Assembly: GCA_046154695.1 (NCBI GenBank)
Contig: JBJXFI010000187.1
Span: forward strand, 1-13,487
Source: DALYLB01 sp046154695
GTDB taxonomy: Bacteria; Acidobacteriota; Blastocatellia; RBC074
DNA: 13,487 nucleotides
Direction of reading: 5' to 3'
Shown: positions 1 to 7,436 of the stretch, one piece after another
Layout: each line of letters starts with the position of its first letter
How positions within the stretch are numbered: the first letter of the stretch is position 1
Notes under the pieces: generated by a model
What the model was told of the DNA's origin: nothing
Database searches by the model: none
Seen by the model: the letters and a program-made list of their open reading frames with translations, nothing else
Program-made: the position numbers and the translations under genes

Positions 1-248
1 CTCTAAGCTCTGCTCTCGATCCTGCCGCGCAATCGCGCGGTGAGGATGAAGTGTCTCAATCGTAAGTTAATTTTGGGAGCGCTAGTTCGCTTGGGTGTCT
101 ACAGAGTAGGTGGCCGGGAATTGCTGCCTCGCATGCCGCCACATTGCGCGGGTGGAGGATAATGGCTAAGATACGACCGTTTTCACGCCAATGCGCATCA
201 ATTATCGGTATCGCTGCCTGTCGAGGCGATGATTGTGCATTCAAAGAT

Positions 249-254
249 GGAGGA
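249..254 (+). promoter_or_regulatory. Ribosome binding site deciding a GTG start
   Basis: GGAGGA is a near-perfect Shine-Dalgarno sequence 8 nt before GTG at 263. The other in-frame candidate start at 233 has no such site, so this motif fixes the start of the STAS gene. Confidence 0.65.
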
Positions 255-262
255 TTTTCCAC

Positions 263-616
263 GTGCCTAATCCGTTTGCGGTACATGCGTCGGTCGAGAA
301 TGGCCTGTCGATCATCTCGCTCGATGGATTCGTGGACGCCCACACGGCGCCGCATTTCGAGAACGCGATTCAATCGGAGATCGACGCGGGTCGAAATCGG
401 ATCCTGGTCAACTGCGAGAAGCTGAACTATATCTCTTCCGCGGGCCTGGGCGTCTTTATGAGCTTCATCGAGGAGGTGCGGGAGGGGGGCGGGGACATCA
501 AGATCTGCAGCCTCGTGCCCAAGGTCAAACATACCTTCGAGATTCTGGGCTTTCAGAATATTTTCGAGATGCTCGACGACCAACCCAGTGCGATTGAGCG
601 ATTCGCGGCAAATTGA
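263..616 (+). CDS. STAS-domain anti-anti-sigma factor (RsbV/SpoIIAA type)
   Basis: The 117-residue product is one STAS domain, the usual size for this family. In partner switching, the unphosphorylated protein binds an anti-sigma kinase and releases the kinase's client; phosphorylation on a conserved serine ends this. The hallmark segment at about residues 55-63 reads NYISSAGLG, aligning with DSSGLG of SpoIIAA and making Ser59 (or Ser58) the likely phosphosite. The frame stays open upstream to 233, but GTG at 263 is chosen because GGAGGA (249-254) lies 8 nt ahead, and the STAS domain begins soon after. The cognate kinase gene follows after 26 bp and a phosphatase gene after that, which supports the role. 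The client is not visible. Seen: sequence, motif and ribosome site. Known: family mechanism. Inferred: pairing with the next gene. Confidence 0.9.
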   Translation: MPNPFAVHASVENGLSIISLDGFVDAHTAPHFENAIQSEIDAGRNRILVNCEKLNYISSAGLGVFMSFIEEVREGGGDIKICSLVPKVKHTFEILGFQNIFEMLDDQPSAIERFAAN

Positions 617-642
617 CGATCACCGCTCACGGAGACATACCG

Positions 643-1077
643 ATGGCCGCCATCGAAAGAAAATTCATCCTTCACGTTCCCTCGTCGACGGAGAGCCTCG
701 CGATGATACGCGAATTCGTCACCAACGTGGGCCGCCTGGCGACGCTCGATGACGCGGGGATCGGGAAGCTCGAATTGGCGGTGGATGAGGCATGCGCCAA
801 CGTCATCGAGCATGCATATGGCCATGACGCCACGAAAGAGGTGATCGTACGCGCGGTATACGACGATCAGACGCTGCGGATCTCGGTGATCGATACCGGG
901 CCTGGTTTCGATCCGAGCAGCGCCGAATCCAAATCGGTGGAAGAGCTGGTGAAACAGAGAAAATCGGGCGGCCTCGGCATTCGACTGATCAAGACCCTGA
1001 TGGACGATGTGCAGTACGAGATCGTCCCCGGCCAAAAGAACGAACTCCACATGACCATGAGGATTCGGAAAGGGTAG
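643..1077 (+). CDS. Anti-sigma factor / serine kinase, HATPase_c (RsbW/SpoIIAB type)
   Basis: The 144-residue product is a single GHKL ATPase domain, the normal length for RsbW/SpoIIAB kinases. These bind a sigma factor or other client and phosphorylate the STAS partner. The N-box is at residues 48-59 (DEACANVIEHAY; Glu49 and Asn53 the expected catalytic base and Mg-binding residue), the G1 box DTGPGF at 84-89 and the G2 box GGLG at 109-112, all intact. A TTG at 613 would extend the frame and overlap the STAS gene, but ATG at 643 is preferred because GGAGA (631-635) sits 7 nt upstream. The stop TAG is at 1075-1077. The target could be a sigma factor encoded elsewhere or a non-sigma protein, since no sigma gene lies next to it. 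Confidence 0.9.
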   Translation: MAAIERKFILHVPSSTESLAMIREFVTNVGRLATLDDAGIGKLELAVDEACANVIEHAYGHDATKEVIVRAVYDDQTLRISVIDTGPGFDPSSAESKSVEELVKQRKSGGLGIRLIKTLMDDVQYEIVPGQKNELHMTMRIRKG

Positions 1078-1080
1078 CCG

Positions 1081-1101
1081 GTTGTCGGTTGTCGGTTATC
1101 A
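1081..1101 (+). repeat. Short heptamer tandem repeat in leader of phosphatase gene
   Basis: Three 7-bp units follow the anti-sigma stop almost directly: GTTGTCG, GTTGTCG, GTTATCA. A segment at 1153-1168 is an imperfect reverse complement (it contains GACAACC), so the leader can fold into a bulged stem. A second small stem, AGCCG/CGGCT, is at 1138-1152. The 7-bp period matches the larger element at 10875-10979. Function unknown. Confidence 0.5.
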
Positions 1102-1178
1102 ATGGCAGCGATCAGGGACGGGTAATCAGCGAATCTCAGCCGGCGATCGGCTACCGGACAGACAACCACGAAGGATCT

Positions 1179-2888
1179 ATGTCCACATCAACATCTCTCG
1201 ACGTTTCGCGCCTCGAAGCGCTGTTGGAATCGGCGGATCTGCTCCATTCCTCTCTCGATCTGGATGATCTGCTGCGGCATCTGCTGCGATCGGTGATGGG
1301 GCGGCTGCTTGTCACGAAGGCTCTGATCGCGGTCGAGCGCGAGGGAAGCATGCGGCTGGCGCAGGTGCGGGGGCTTTCCCGGCTCCACGTGGGGAAGGAG
1401 TTCGACGAAAAGGAGGCCCGGGCGGTGGGAATCACCCTGGTCCTGCCGATTGGGGAGGAGGCGAATCCGGTCGGCCTGCTCGCGCTGGGGCGCCCGCTGA
1501 ACGGGGAGATCGAGGAGAGGGAGGTCGAGTTTCTTCGCGCGCTGCTCGGCATCGCGGCAAGCGGCATCGCCAATGCCCGCTCGCACGCCGAGGCGCACGC
1601 GCTCAATCAGGCGCTGGATCAGAAGGTCCAGGAATTGAAGACGCTCCTGGACCTTGTGCGCGGCCTGACCTCGAATCTGGAGCCGGACGACGTCGCCCAA
1701 TTGTTGATGCTGACGCTTGCCGGTCGATGGGCCGTTCGGAAGTATGCGCTCGCGGCCTGGAAGAAGGGCCATCCCGTCGTGATGCGGTTGAAGGGAATGG
1801 CGCTCGACGAACTGGCCCATTTTGAGAGCTACGAAAAACTCGTGCTCGGGATGACCGAGGCCGTCAAGGTCGCCGATTTGCCGGAGAGCCCGTTTCACGC
1901 CCGGCTGCGCGAGGAGCAGGCCGAGGTGGTCTTTCCGATCAACGCCGGCGACGAGAGCACGGGCGGAATCGTCGTGCTTGGCCCGCGCCCGGGAAATCTC
2001 TCTTACAACGAATCGGACCTCGAATTCGGCGACGGCCTGGTCGCGCAGGCGGCCGTCGCGCTGGAAAACGCATGGTTCGTTCGCGAGACCCTGGACCGCA
2101 AGAAGATGGAGCAGGAGCTGGCGCTCGCCGCCAACATCCAGCAGAATCTTTTCCCCGCCACGCTCCCGAATCTGACCGGCTTCGATCTGGCGGCGCGAAA
2201 TCGGCCCGCGAGAAGCTGCGGAGGCGACTACTATGACGCGCTTCCGTTTTCGACGCCCGACGGGGTTTCCTGCCATCTGATCTGCGTCGCGGACGTTTCC
2301 GGCAAGGGGCTGCCCGCCTCGCTGCTGATGAGCAACATGCAGGCGACGATGCGGGCGCTGCTGGGCCGGATTCCCTCGCTGACCGAGCTTGCCACGCACA
2401 CCAATTCCCTGCTGTACGCGACCACGCCTTCGAATAAATACATCACCGCGATCCTGGTTGAACTGAATCCGCTGACGGGCAAGGGCCGGTTCGTGAACGC
2501 CGGCCATACGGATTGCCTGCTTCTGCGCGCCAATGGCGAGGCCGAGTGGCTGCAATCGACCGGGATGCCGCTGGGGCTGATCGAGCCGGAGCTTATTGCG
2601 CTCTCGTCGCCTTACAGCGAAAAGAGCTTCGAGATTCATCCCGGGGATCTGCTCGCGCTCTTCTCGGACGGCGTGACCGAGGCCCAGGATGAAGAGGAGA
2701 ACGAATATGGCGAAGCCCGCGTCGCCGACTTTCTGCGCCCCATCGCCGGCGAGCCCGCGGAGGTGATCGTCGACCGGGTCTTCGAGGAGGTCGACCGGTT
2801 CGCCGGCACGGCGCCGCAGTACGACGACATCACGATGTTCGTCATTAAGAGGATCGCCCAGGCGCCACAAAACGCGCCCTCAACCTGA
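1179..2888 (+). CDS. Tandem-GAF PP2C-type serine phosphatase (RsbU/SpoIIE type)
   Basis: The 569-residue product should dephosphorylate the STAS protein and so activate the switch. Two GAF-like sensor regions span about residues 10-130 and 150-305, joined by a helical linker (about 130-155). A helical, coiled-coil-like stretch (about 305-330, ending AANIQQNLFP) leads into a SpoIIE/PP2C domain (about 335-560). Metal-binding motifs are intact: GGDYYD (Asp350), ADVSGKG (Asp372), FSDG (Asp497) and YDDIT (Asp549/550). NAGHTDCLLL is the typical core strand. No membrane segment is seen, so signals are probably cytoplasmic. The frame is open upstream to a TTG at 1089, but ATG at 1179 is preferred: GAAGGA lies just ahead (spacing only 3 nt, so this is moderate evidence) and the upstream residues look non-coding and repeat-rich. 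The GAF ligand cannot be read from sequence. Confidence 0.9.
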   Translation: MSTSTSLDVSRLEALLESADLLHSSLDLDDLLRHLLRSVMGRLLVTKALIAVEREGSMRLAQVRGLSRLHVGKEFDEKEARAVGITLVLPIGEEANPVGLLALGRPLNGEIEEREVEFLRALLGIAASGIANARSHAEAHALNQALDQKVQELKTLLDLVRGLTSNLEPDDVAQLLMLTLAGRWAVRKYALAAWKKGHPVVMRLKGMALDELAHFESYEKLVLGMTEAVKVADLPESPFHARLREEQAEVVFPINAGDESTGGIVVLGPRPGNLSYNESDLEFGDGLVAQAAVALENAWFVRETLDRKKMEQELALAANIQQNLFPATLPNLTGFDLAARNRPARSCGGDYYDALPFSTPDGVSCHLICVADVSGKGLPASLLMSNMQATMRALLGRIPSLTELATHTNSLLYATTPSNKYITAILVELNPLTGKGRFVNAGHTDCLLLRANGEAEWLQSTGMPLGLIEPELIALSSPYSEKSFEIHPGDLLALFSDGVTEAQDEEENEYGEARVADFLRPIAGEPAEVIVDRVFEEVDRFAGTAPQYDDITMFVIKRIAQAPQNAPST

Positions 2889-2928
2889 AAGGCCCCCGAA
2901 AAGGAGTTCGCCTGGAAAGGACTGCGCA

Positions 2929-3831
2929 ATGATGCAAGGAAAGAATTCGACCGCGGCCGGGATCTCGCGCCGTGAAATGCTTCTCAAAACCGCGGCGGGC
3001 CTCGGAGGCGGGGCGATCTTCCCACTCGGGGAGAGGAGCGCCGCCTTCCCGGTGTGGCGGACGGGCGGCGCGGCCGCGGGCCGGTTGAAGCAGTCGGCGT
3101 GCCGTTGGTGCTACCGGCAGATCCCCCTGGAGGAGCTTGCGAAATATGGGGCGTCGATCGGCCTGAAGGGCATCGACCTGATCCAGCCGAACGATTGGCC
3201 GATCGTGAAAAAATACGGCCTGACGCCGACGATGACCTCCGGCGCCGGAACGATCTCCGATGCCTGCAATCGCAAGGATCTTCACGACAAGCTGCAAAAG
3301 GAGTTCGAGGCGAACATCCCGCGCGCGGCGGAAAACGGCGTCCCGAACGTCATCACCTTTTCGGGCAATCGCAAGGGGATGTCCGACGGCGAGGGGCTCG
3401 AAAACACCGTGCTCATGCTCAACCGCGCGAAGGGACTGGCGGAAAAGCATGGGGTCACGATCTGCGTCGAGCTGCTCAACAGCAAGGTGGACCACAAGGA
3501 CTATATGTGCGACCACACGGCCTGGGGCGCGGAGGTAGTCAAGCGCGTCAACTCGCCGCGGGTGAAGCTGCTCTACGACATCTATCATATGCAGATCATG
3601 GAGGGGGACATCATCCGCACGATCCGCCAGAACATCGAGCACATCGCCCATTTTCACACCGGCGGCAACCCGGGCCGCAATGAGCTCGACGACACGCAGG
3701 AGCTGAACTGGCGAACGATCGCCCGGGCCATCGCCGACCTCGGCTTCCAGGGCTATTTCGCGCATGAGTTCGTCCCGAAGCGCGATCCCCTAAAATCCCT
3801 CAAGGAAGCGGTCGATCTCTGCACGGTGTGA
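2929..3831 (+). CDS. Tat-signal sugar phosphate isomerase/epimerase (hydroxypyruvate isomerase-like TIM barrel)
   Basis: The 300-residue product starts with a twin-arginine signal (ISRREMLLK followed by a glycine/alanine-rich hydrophobic stretch, about residues 12-35), so it is probably exported folded. The remainder is an AP-endonuclease-2-type TIM barrel, as in hydroxypyruvate and sugar isomerases/epimerases. The four expected metal ligands are visible: Glu181 (CVELLN), Asp217 (LLYDIYH), His243 (HFHTGG) and Glu280 (AHEF). The start at 2929 has GGAAAGGA about 7 nt upstream; a second ATG follows directly. It begins 40 bp after the phosphatase gene and its stop overlaps the next start by 1 nt (TGATG), suggesting translational coupling. 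The sugar substrate is not determined. 'Hydroxypyruvate isomerase' is the nearest family label, not a proven activity. Confidence 0.85.
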   Translation: MMQGKNSTAAGISRREMLLKTAAGLGGGAIFPLGERSAAFPVWRTGGAAAGRLKQSACRWCYRQIPLEELAKYGASIGLKGIDLIQPNDWPIVKKYGLTPTMTSGAGTISDACNRKDLHDKLQKEFEANIPRAAENGVPNVITFSGNRKGMSDGEGLENTVLMLNRAKGLAEKHGVTICVELLNSKVDHKDYMCDHTAWGAEVVKRVNSPRVKLLYDIYHMQIMEGDIIRTIRQNIEHIAHFHTGGNPGRNELDDTQELNWRTIARAIADLGFQGYFAHEFVPKRDPLKSLKEAVDLCTV

Positions 3832-6512
3832 TGGGAACAAGAACCACAGAATCCGCGGAATCCGCGTCCTCGGCGCCTCGACATCCGGTCATTGGGCTCT
3901 CAACCGGGGAGTGCCTGCGCCGGTTCGCCGGATTGATGGCGGCAATCCTGCTCATCGGGGGACTATCGCGTCTCGCGCTCGTCTCCGCGGCGCGGCCGCA
4001 GCCAAAACAGGCGGCGATCCATGAAATCCAGGGAGCGGGATCGACCTCTCCGCTCGCGGGGCAGATGGTTGGCGTTGAGGGAATCGTGACGGGCGTAAAG
4101 GCCAATGGATTCTTCATTCAGACGCCGGATGCGCAGGCCGACAACGATCCGAGGACCTCGGAGGGGATATTCATCTTCACCTCGCAGCCGCCGTCGGTCG
4201 CCGAACGCCAGCGTGTCAACGTCACCGGAACGGTGCTCGAGTTTCGGCCCTCGTCCACGCCATTCGCGTTGACGCTCACCGAGATCACGAGTCCGACGGT
4301 AACCCTGGTTTCGGCGGGGAATCCCCTGCCCGCCGAGCGAACGCTCTCCCCGGCCGACACCGATCCCTCGGGGCCCGTCGATCAGCTTGAGCGATTCGAG
4401 GGGATGCGGGTTCGCGTCGATCAACTGGTCGCCGTCTCACCGACGGAGGGGGCCGTCACGGAGCGGGATGCAACATCCGTTTCGACCGGCGTCTTTTATG
4501 GCGTGATCGGCGGATACGCCCGCCCATTTCGAGAACCGGGGCTGGACGCGCTCGATCCGCTCCCCGTGGGCTCGCCCTGCTGTGTGCCGCGCTTCGACGG
4601 CAATCCGGAGCGGCTGCGAATCGACAGCCGCTCGATGGTCACCGGCATTTCGACTCAATTGATCGACGCGGCCACGGGAATGACGCTCACGGGGATCGCC
4701 GGCGTCATGGACTACGCGCAATCCAGCTACACGATCCTCTTCAATCAGGCGCGTCCGGCGATTCCGCCTCTGCCCGCGGCCGCGCCCGTTTCCGCGCCAA
4801 CCTCGGATCAGTTCACGGTCGCCTCGTTCAACATGGAGCGGTTCTTCGACACGACGGACGATCCGTCGAAGAGCGATGTGGTGTTGACCCAGGCGGCCTT
4901 CGACTTGCGGCTTGGCAAGGCCTCGCTGGCGATACGAAACATCCTCCGGTCGCCGGACATCATTGGCGTCGAGGAGGTAGAGAATCTGCCGGCGCTGCAG
5001 GCGATCGCCGCGCGCATCAACAGCGACGCGGCCGCGGCGGGAGGCCCCGCCCCGAACTATCAGGCCTTTCTCGCCGAGGGGAACGATCCGGGCGGCATCG
5101 ATTCGGGGTTTCTGGTGAAGACCGCGCGGGTGGCGGTCGTCGAGGCGGTTCAATTCGGCAGGGACGCAACCTTCATCGATCCGAACAACAATCAACCCGC
5201 CACGCTCAACGACCGCCCGCCATTGCTCCTTCGGGCGACGATCCCGCAGCCCGGCGGCGCGCCGTTCGCGATCACGGTGATCGTCAACCACCTTCGCTCG
5301 CTGCTCGGAATCGACGATCCGGCCTCCGGCCCGCGCACTCGCGCAAAGCGCCGGGCGCAGGCAGAGTTCCTCGCGAATCTCATCCAGGCGCGTCAGTCTG
5401 CCGATCCGGCGGAGCGGATCATCTCCGTCGGCGATTACAACTCGTTTCAGTTCAGCGACGGTTACGTGGATCTGATCGGCACGATCCGAGGGGCGCCAAC
5501 GCCCGCCAATCAGGTCGTGCTGGCAAGCCCCGATCTCGTCAATCCCGATCTCGTCAATCTGACCGATCTGACATCGGCGGAGCGGGGCCATTCCTATTCC
5601 TTCGAGGGAAGCGCCCAGACGCTCGATCACATCCTGATCAGCTCGACGCTCACGCGCCACCTGAGCCGGCTGGAGGTTGCGCGCTGCAATGCCGACTTCC
5701 CGGATGTTCTTCGGGGCAACGGCGGGCGGCCCGAGAGAATTTCGGATCACGACATTCCCGTCGGCTATTTCAATCTGACGCCGGTCCCCGCGCCGCTGAC
5801 GAGCGTCTCGGCGGCGAGTTTCCGAATTCAGGGGCTCGCGGCAGAAGCTATCATCGCGGGATTCGGGGCGGGCTTTTCGTCGAGCACGGAGGCCGCGGCC
5901 GCATTGCCGCTGCCGGTCACGCTCGCTGGCGTCTCGGTCAACATCAGGGACCGCTTCGATGTTGAGCGGGCGGCCCCGCTCTTGTTCGTCTCGCCGAATC
6001 AGATCAACTTCCTGGTCCCCGCGGGGCTCTCGCCCGGAACGGCCGCGGTCGCGATCGCCCGCAACAACGCGACGGCCTTCGCGGGATCGGTGACGATCGA
6101 GACGGTCGCTCCGGGGATCTTCACGGCGAATGCAACAGGCGCGGGCGTCCCGGCGGCGAACCTGCTTCGCATTCGCGCGGATGGCTCCCAGGCCTTCGAG
6201 CCCGTTTCGCGGTTCGATCCGGCGGCAAATCAGTTCGTCCCGCTGCCGATCGATCTCGGGCCCGAGAGCGAGCAGGTTTTTCTGATCCTCTTCGGAACCG
6301 GCTGGCGATCCCGCGCGAATCTCTCGGCCGTCACGCTCCGCATGAGCGGGATCGATTCGGAGGTCGTCTTCGCGGGCGCACAGGGATCCCTGGCCGGCCT
6401 CGATCAGATCAACGCCCGAATCCCCCGCGGTTTGCTCGGCCGCGGCGAGATCGATCTGCTGCTGACCGTCGACGGCAGGGCCGCCAATCGCGTCCGCCTC
6501 CACATCAGGTGA
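3831..6512 (+). CDS. Exported endonuclease/exonuclease/phosphatase-fold nuclease with TIGR03437-like C-terminus
   Basis: The 893-residue product is probably an extracellular or surface nuclease of the ExeM/NucH kind. It has a long N-region and a hydrophobic signal segment (about residues 32-54), an OB-fold-like region (about 62-170, with VGVEGIVTGVKANGFFIQ), and an EEP catalytic domain (about 325-650). Active-site elements are all present: FNMERFFD (Asn334), VEEVEN (Glu382), VNHLRS (His487), GDYNSF (Asp535, Asn537), LDHILI (Asp599, His600) and SDHD (Asp639, His640). Residues about 655-893 (APLLFVSPNQINFLVPAG; VFLILFGTGWR) resemble the TIGR03437 domain typical of Acidobacteriota. ATG at 3831 overlaps the previous stop; GTG at 3828 is also possible, and a later start cannot be excluded because codons after 3849 form a 9-bp tandem repeat. 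Substrate (DNA, RNA or a phosphoester) is inferred only from fold. Confidence 0.85.
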   Translation: MGTRTTESAESASSAPRHPVIGLSTGECLRRFAGLMAAILLIGGLSRLALVSAARPQPKQAAIHEIQGAGSTSPLAGQMVGVEGIVTGVKANGFFIQTPDAQADNDPRTSEGIFIFTSQPPSVAERQRVNVTGTVLEFRPSSTPFALTLTEITSPTVTLVSAGNPLPAERTLSPADTDPSGPVDQLERFEGMRVRVDQLVAVSPTEGAVTERDATSVSTGVFYGVIGGYARPFREPGLDALDPLPVGSPCCVPRFDGNPERLRIDSRSMVTGISTQLIDAATGMTLTGIAGVMDYAQSSYTILFNQARPAIPPLPAAAPVSAPTSDQFTVASFNMERFFDTTDDPSKSDVVLTQAAFDLRLGKASLAIRNILRSPDIIGVEEVENLPALQAIAARINSDAAAAGGPAPNYQAFLAEGNDPGGIDSGFLVKTARVAVVEAVQFGRDATFIDPNNNQPATLNDRPPLLLRATIPQPGGAPFAITVIVNHLRSLLGIDDPASGPRTRAKRRAQAEFLANLIQARQSADPAERIISVGDYNSFQFSDGYVDLIGTIRGAPTPANQVVLASPDLVNPDLVNLTDLTSAERGHSYSFEGSAQTLDHILISSTLTRHLSRLEVARCNADFPDVLRGNGGRPERISDHDIPVGYFNLTPVPAPLTSVSAASFRIQGLAAEAIIAGFGAGFSSSTEAAAALPLPVTLAGVSVNIRDRFDVERAAPLLFVSPNQINFLVPAGLSPGTAAVAIARNNATAFAGSVTIETVAPGIFTANATGAGVPAANLLRIRADGSQAFEPVSRFDPAANQFVPLPIDLGPESEQVFLILFGTGWRSRANLSAVTLRMSGIDSEVVFAGAQGSLAGLDQINARIPRGLLGRGEIDLLLTVDGRAANRVRLHIR
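3849..3866 (+). repeat. 9-bp tandem repeat at nuclease N-terminus
   Basis: GAATCCGCG occurs twice head to tail and is translated as ESA-ESA if the start is at 3831. It looks more like intergenic repeat than signal-peptide coding sequence, so the true start might be further in. Confidence 0.4.
5529..5558 (+). repeat. In-frame 15-bp tandem duplication inside the nuclease gene
   Basis: CCCGATCTCGTCAAT is repeated exactly twice, giving PDLVN-PDLVN (about residues 567-576) between the GDYN and LDH catalytic motifs. The frame is kept, so it is a small loop expansion rather than a disabling change. Confidence 0.75.
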
Positions 6513-6527
6513 GGAAAATCAGAACCC

Positions 6528-6623
6528 ATGAATTTCAAAATGGGGCGTCAACCGGCGGCGCTCCAAAAGCTTCGCGGGCCGCTTCGGCTATTTGCCGCAC
6601 CGGCAAGTTATGCCATCCTGTAG
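6528..6623 (+). CDS. Possible 31-residue small ORF / leader peptide
   Basis: An ATG at 6528 opens a 31-codon frame ending with TAG at 6621-6623, 3 nt before the ATG of the winged-helix gene. GAGGAA (6511-6516) overlaps the nuclease stop and lies 11 nt upstream, a rather long but usable spacing. The downstream gene shows no clear ribosome site of its own, so coupling through this frame is conceivable. Against it: its third-position GC is lower than in the neighbouring genes, and the peptide (starting MNFKMGRQ) has no recognisable motif. A 6-bp stem (TTGCCG/CGGCAA, 6592-6606) lies inside. It could simply be non-coding spacer. Confidence 0.25.
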   Translation: MNFKMGRQPAALQKLRGPLRLFAAPASYAIL

Positions 6624-6626
6624 CCG

Positions 6627-7436
6627 ATGAAATTCTCGATTCCCGCTGAAATCGAAGAGCATCGCGATGAGCACTGGCGCCGGGAAGACGGGCTGCGCAT
6701 CGAGACCGCCGCCGACGCCGAACGCTTCATCGAACGGGCGGGATTCATCTCCTGCCTGACCGATTCCCGGCAGCCCGGACCGTCGCTCTATATCGCCGTC
6801 TGCGGGCGGCGCGACGCCGTGATGCCGCACAACGTGCAGAAGGATCCGGAGTCTTCCCAGGCATGGGTGCTGAAGGACGAGATCGTTCGCCGCGGAAAAG
6901 TCTATTACGCCAAGCTCACGCGGGGGAAGACCATGTTTCTCGCTCCCCGGATGATCCCCTTCTTCCACGCGATCTGGGGGGTTCCGCGACCGCAGGAGAA
7001 GCGCCGCCTGAGCGAGGGCGCCCTCGCCATCCTCAAGCCGTTGCGAAAGGAATGGGAGATGGGCTCGGCCGATCTTCGCCGCGAATCGGGAATCGCCGAT
7101 CGGAAGGCTTTTACGAAGGCGATCGACGAGCTGCAGGCAGCGATGATCGTCGTCCCGAGCGAGGTTCTCTATGTCCCGAAATTTACCTACATCTGGACGT
7201 TGGCGGAGGGCCGGTTCCCGGACGAGATCGGCCGGAAAGTCGATCGCCAGACCGCCTTGCGAGAGATCGCCCGCGCGTTTCTCACGGGCGCCGGGCTGAC
7301 CGTGCCCGGCGAGATGGCCCGCGTCACGGGCCTGTCGCGCCCCGACGCCGGCATCGGAAATCGGGCGCTTGTCCGCGAGGGCTTCGCCGCCTCGCCGTCC
7401 ACCGGGCTGTACCATCTGCCATCCATCAACCTGTAA
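6627..7436 (+). CDS. AlkZ/YcaQ-related winged-helix DNA-binding protein
   Basis: The 269-residue product is soluble, with no signal peptide. Its pattern resembles proteins annotated as AlkZ-related or COG3214 winged-helix proteins: an N-terminal RFIERAGFIS segment, a central VLKDEIVRRGKVYYAKLTRGKTMFL block, then predicted winged-helix units (about residues 128-175, with LSEGALAILKPLRKEW and ADLRRESGIADRKAFTKAIDELQ; and about 205-265). E. coli YcaQ/AlkZ is a DNA glycosylase that unhooks crosslinks. The QxQ catalytic motif of true AlkZ is not evident here, so glycosylase activity should not be assumed; a transcription factor or other DNA-binding role is equally possible. The start ATG lacks a clear Shine-Dalgarno. 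It sits between the nuclease and the oxidoreductase gene with no visible tie to either. Confidence 0.6.
   Translation: MKFSIPAEIEEHRDEHWRREDGLRIETAADAERFIERAGFISCLTDSRQPGPSLYIAVCGRRDAVMPHNVQKDPESSQAWVLKDEIVRRGKVYYAKLTRGKTMFLAPRMIPFFHAIWGVPRPQEKRRLSEGALAILKPLRKEWEMGSADLRRESGIADRKAFTKAIDELQAAMIVVPSEVLYVPKFTYIWTLAEGRFPDEIGRKVDRQTALREIARAFLTGAGLTVPGEMARVTGLSRPDAGIGNRALVREGFAASPSTGLYHLPSINL

Noticed and set aside
3..65. Reading frame open from the window edge to TAA at 63-65, with a hairpin (CCGCGC/GCGCGG) at 25-40
   Set aside because: It could be the last 20 codons of an upstream gene, but the fragment is too short to recognise and the hairpin has no T-run, so neither was annotated.
111..125. 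Sigma-54-like sequence TGGCCGGGAATTGCT upstream of the STAS gene
   Set aside because: The GG and GC elements are separated by 9 nt instead of the required 10, so it does not fit a -24/-12 promoter.
162..425. ATG at 162 preceded by GGTGGAGGAT, opening a frame into the STAS gene
   Set aside because: The ribosome-like site is good, but the frame runs mostly out of phase over the clearly coding STAS gene and its residues are arginine-rich shadow sequence.
1188..2870. Long minus-strand open frame of 560 codons opposite the phosphatase gene
   Set aside because: Its residues are Arg/Gln/Asp-rich with no motif, as expected for the antisense of a GC-rich gene; the + strand frame has all phosphatase motifs.
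4437..6503. Long minus-strand open frame of 688 codons opposite the nuclease gene
   Set aside because: Composition is extremely Arg/Asp/Gly-rich and motif-free; the + strand carries the complete nuclease active site.
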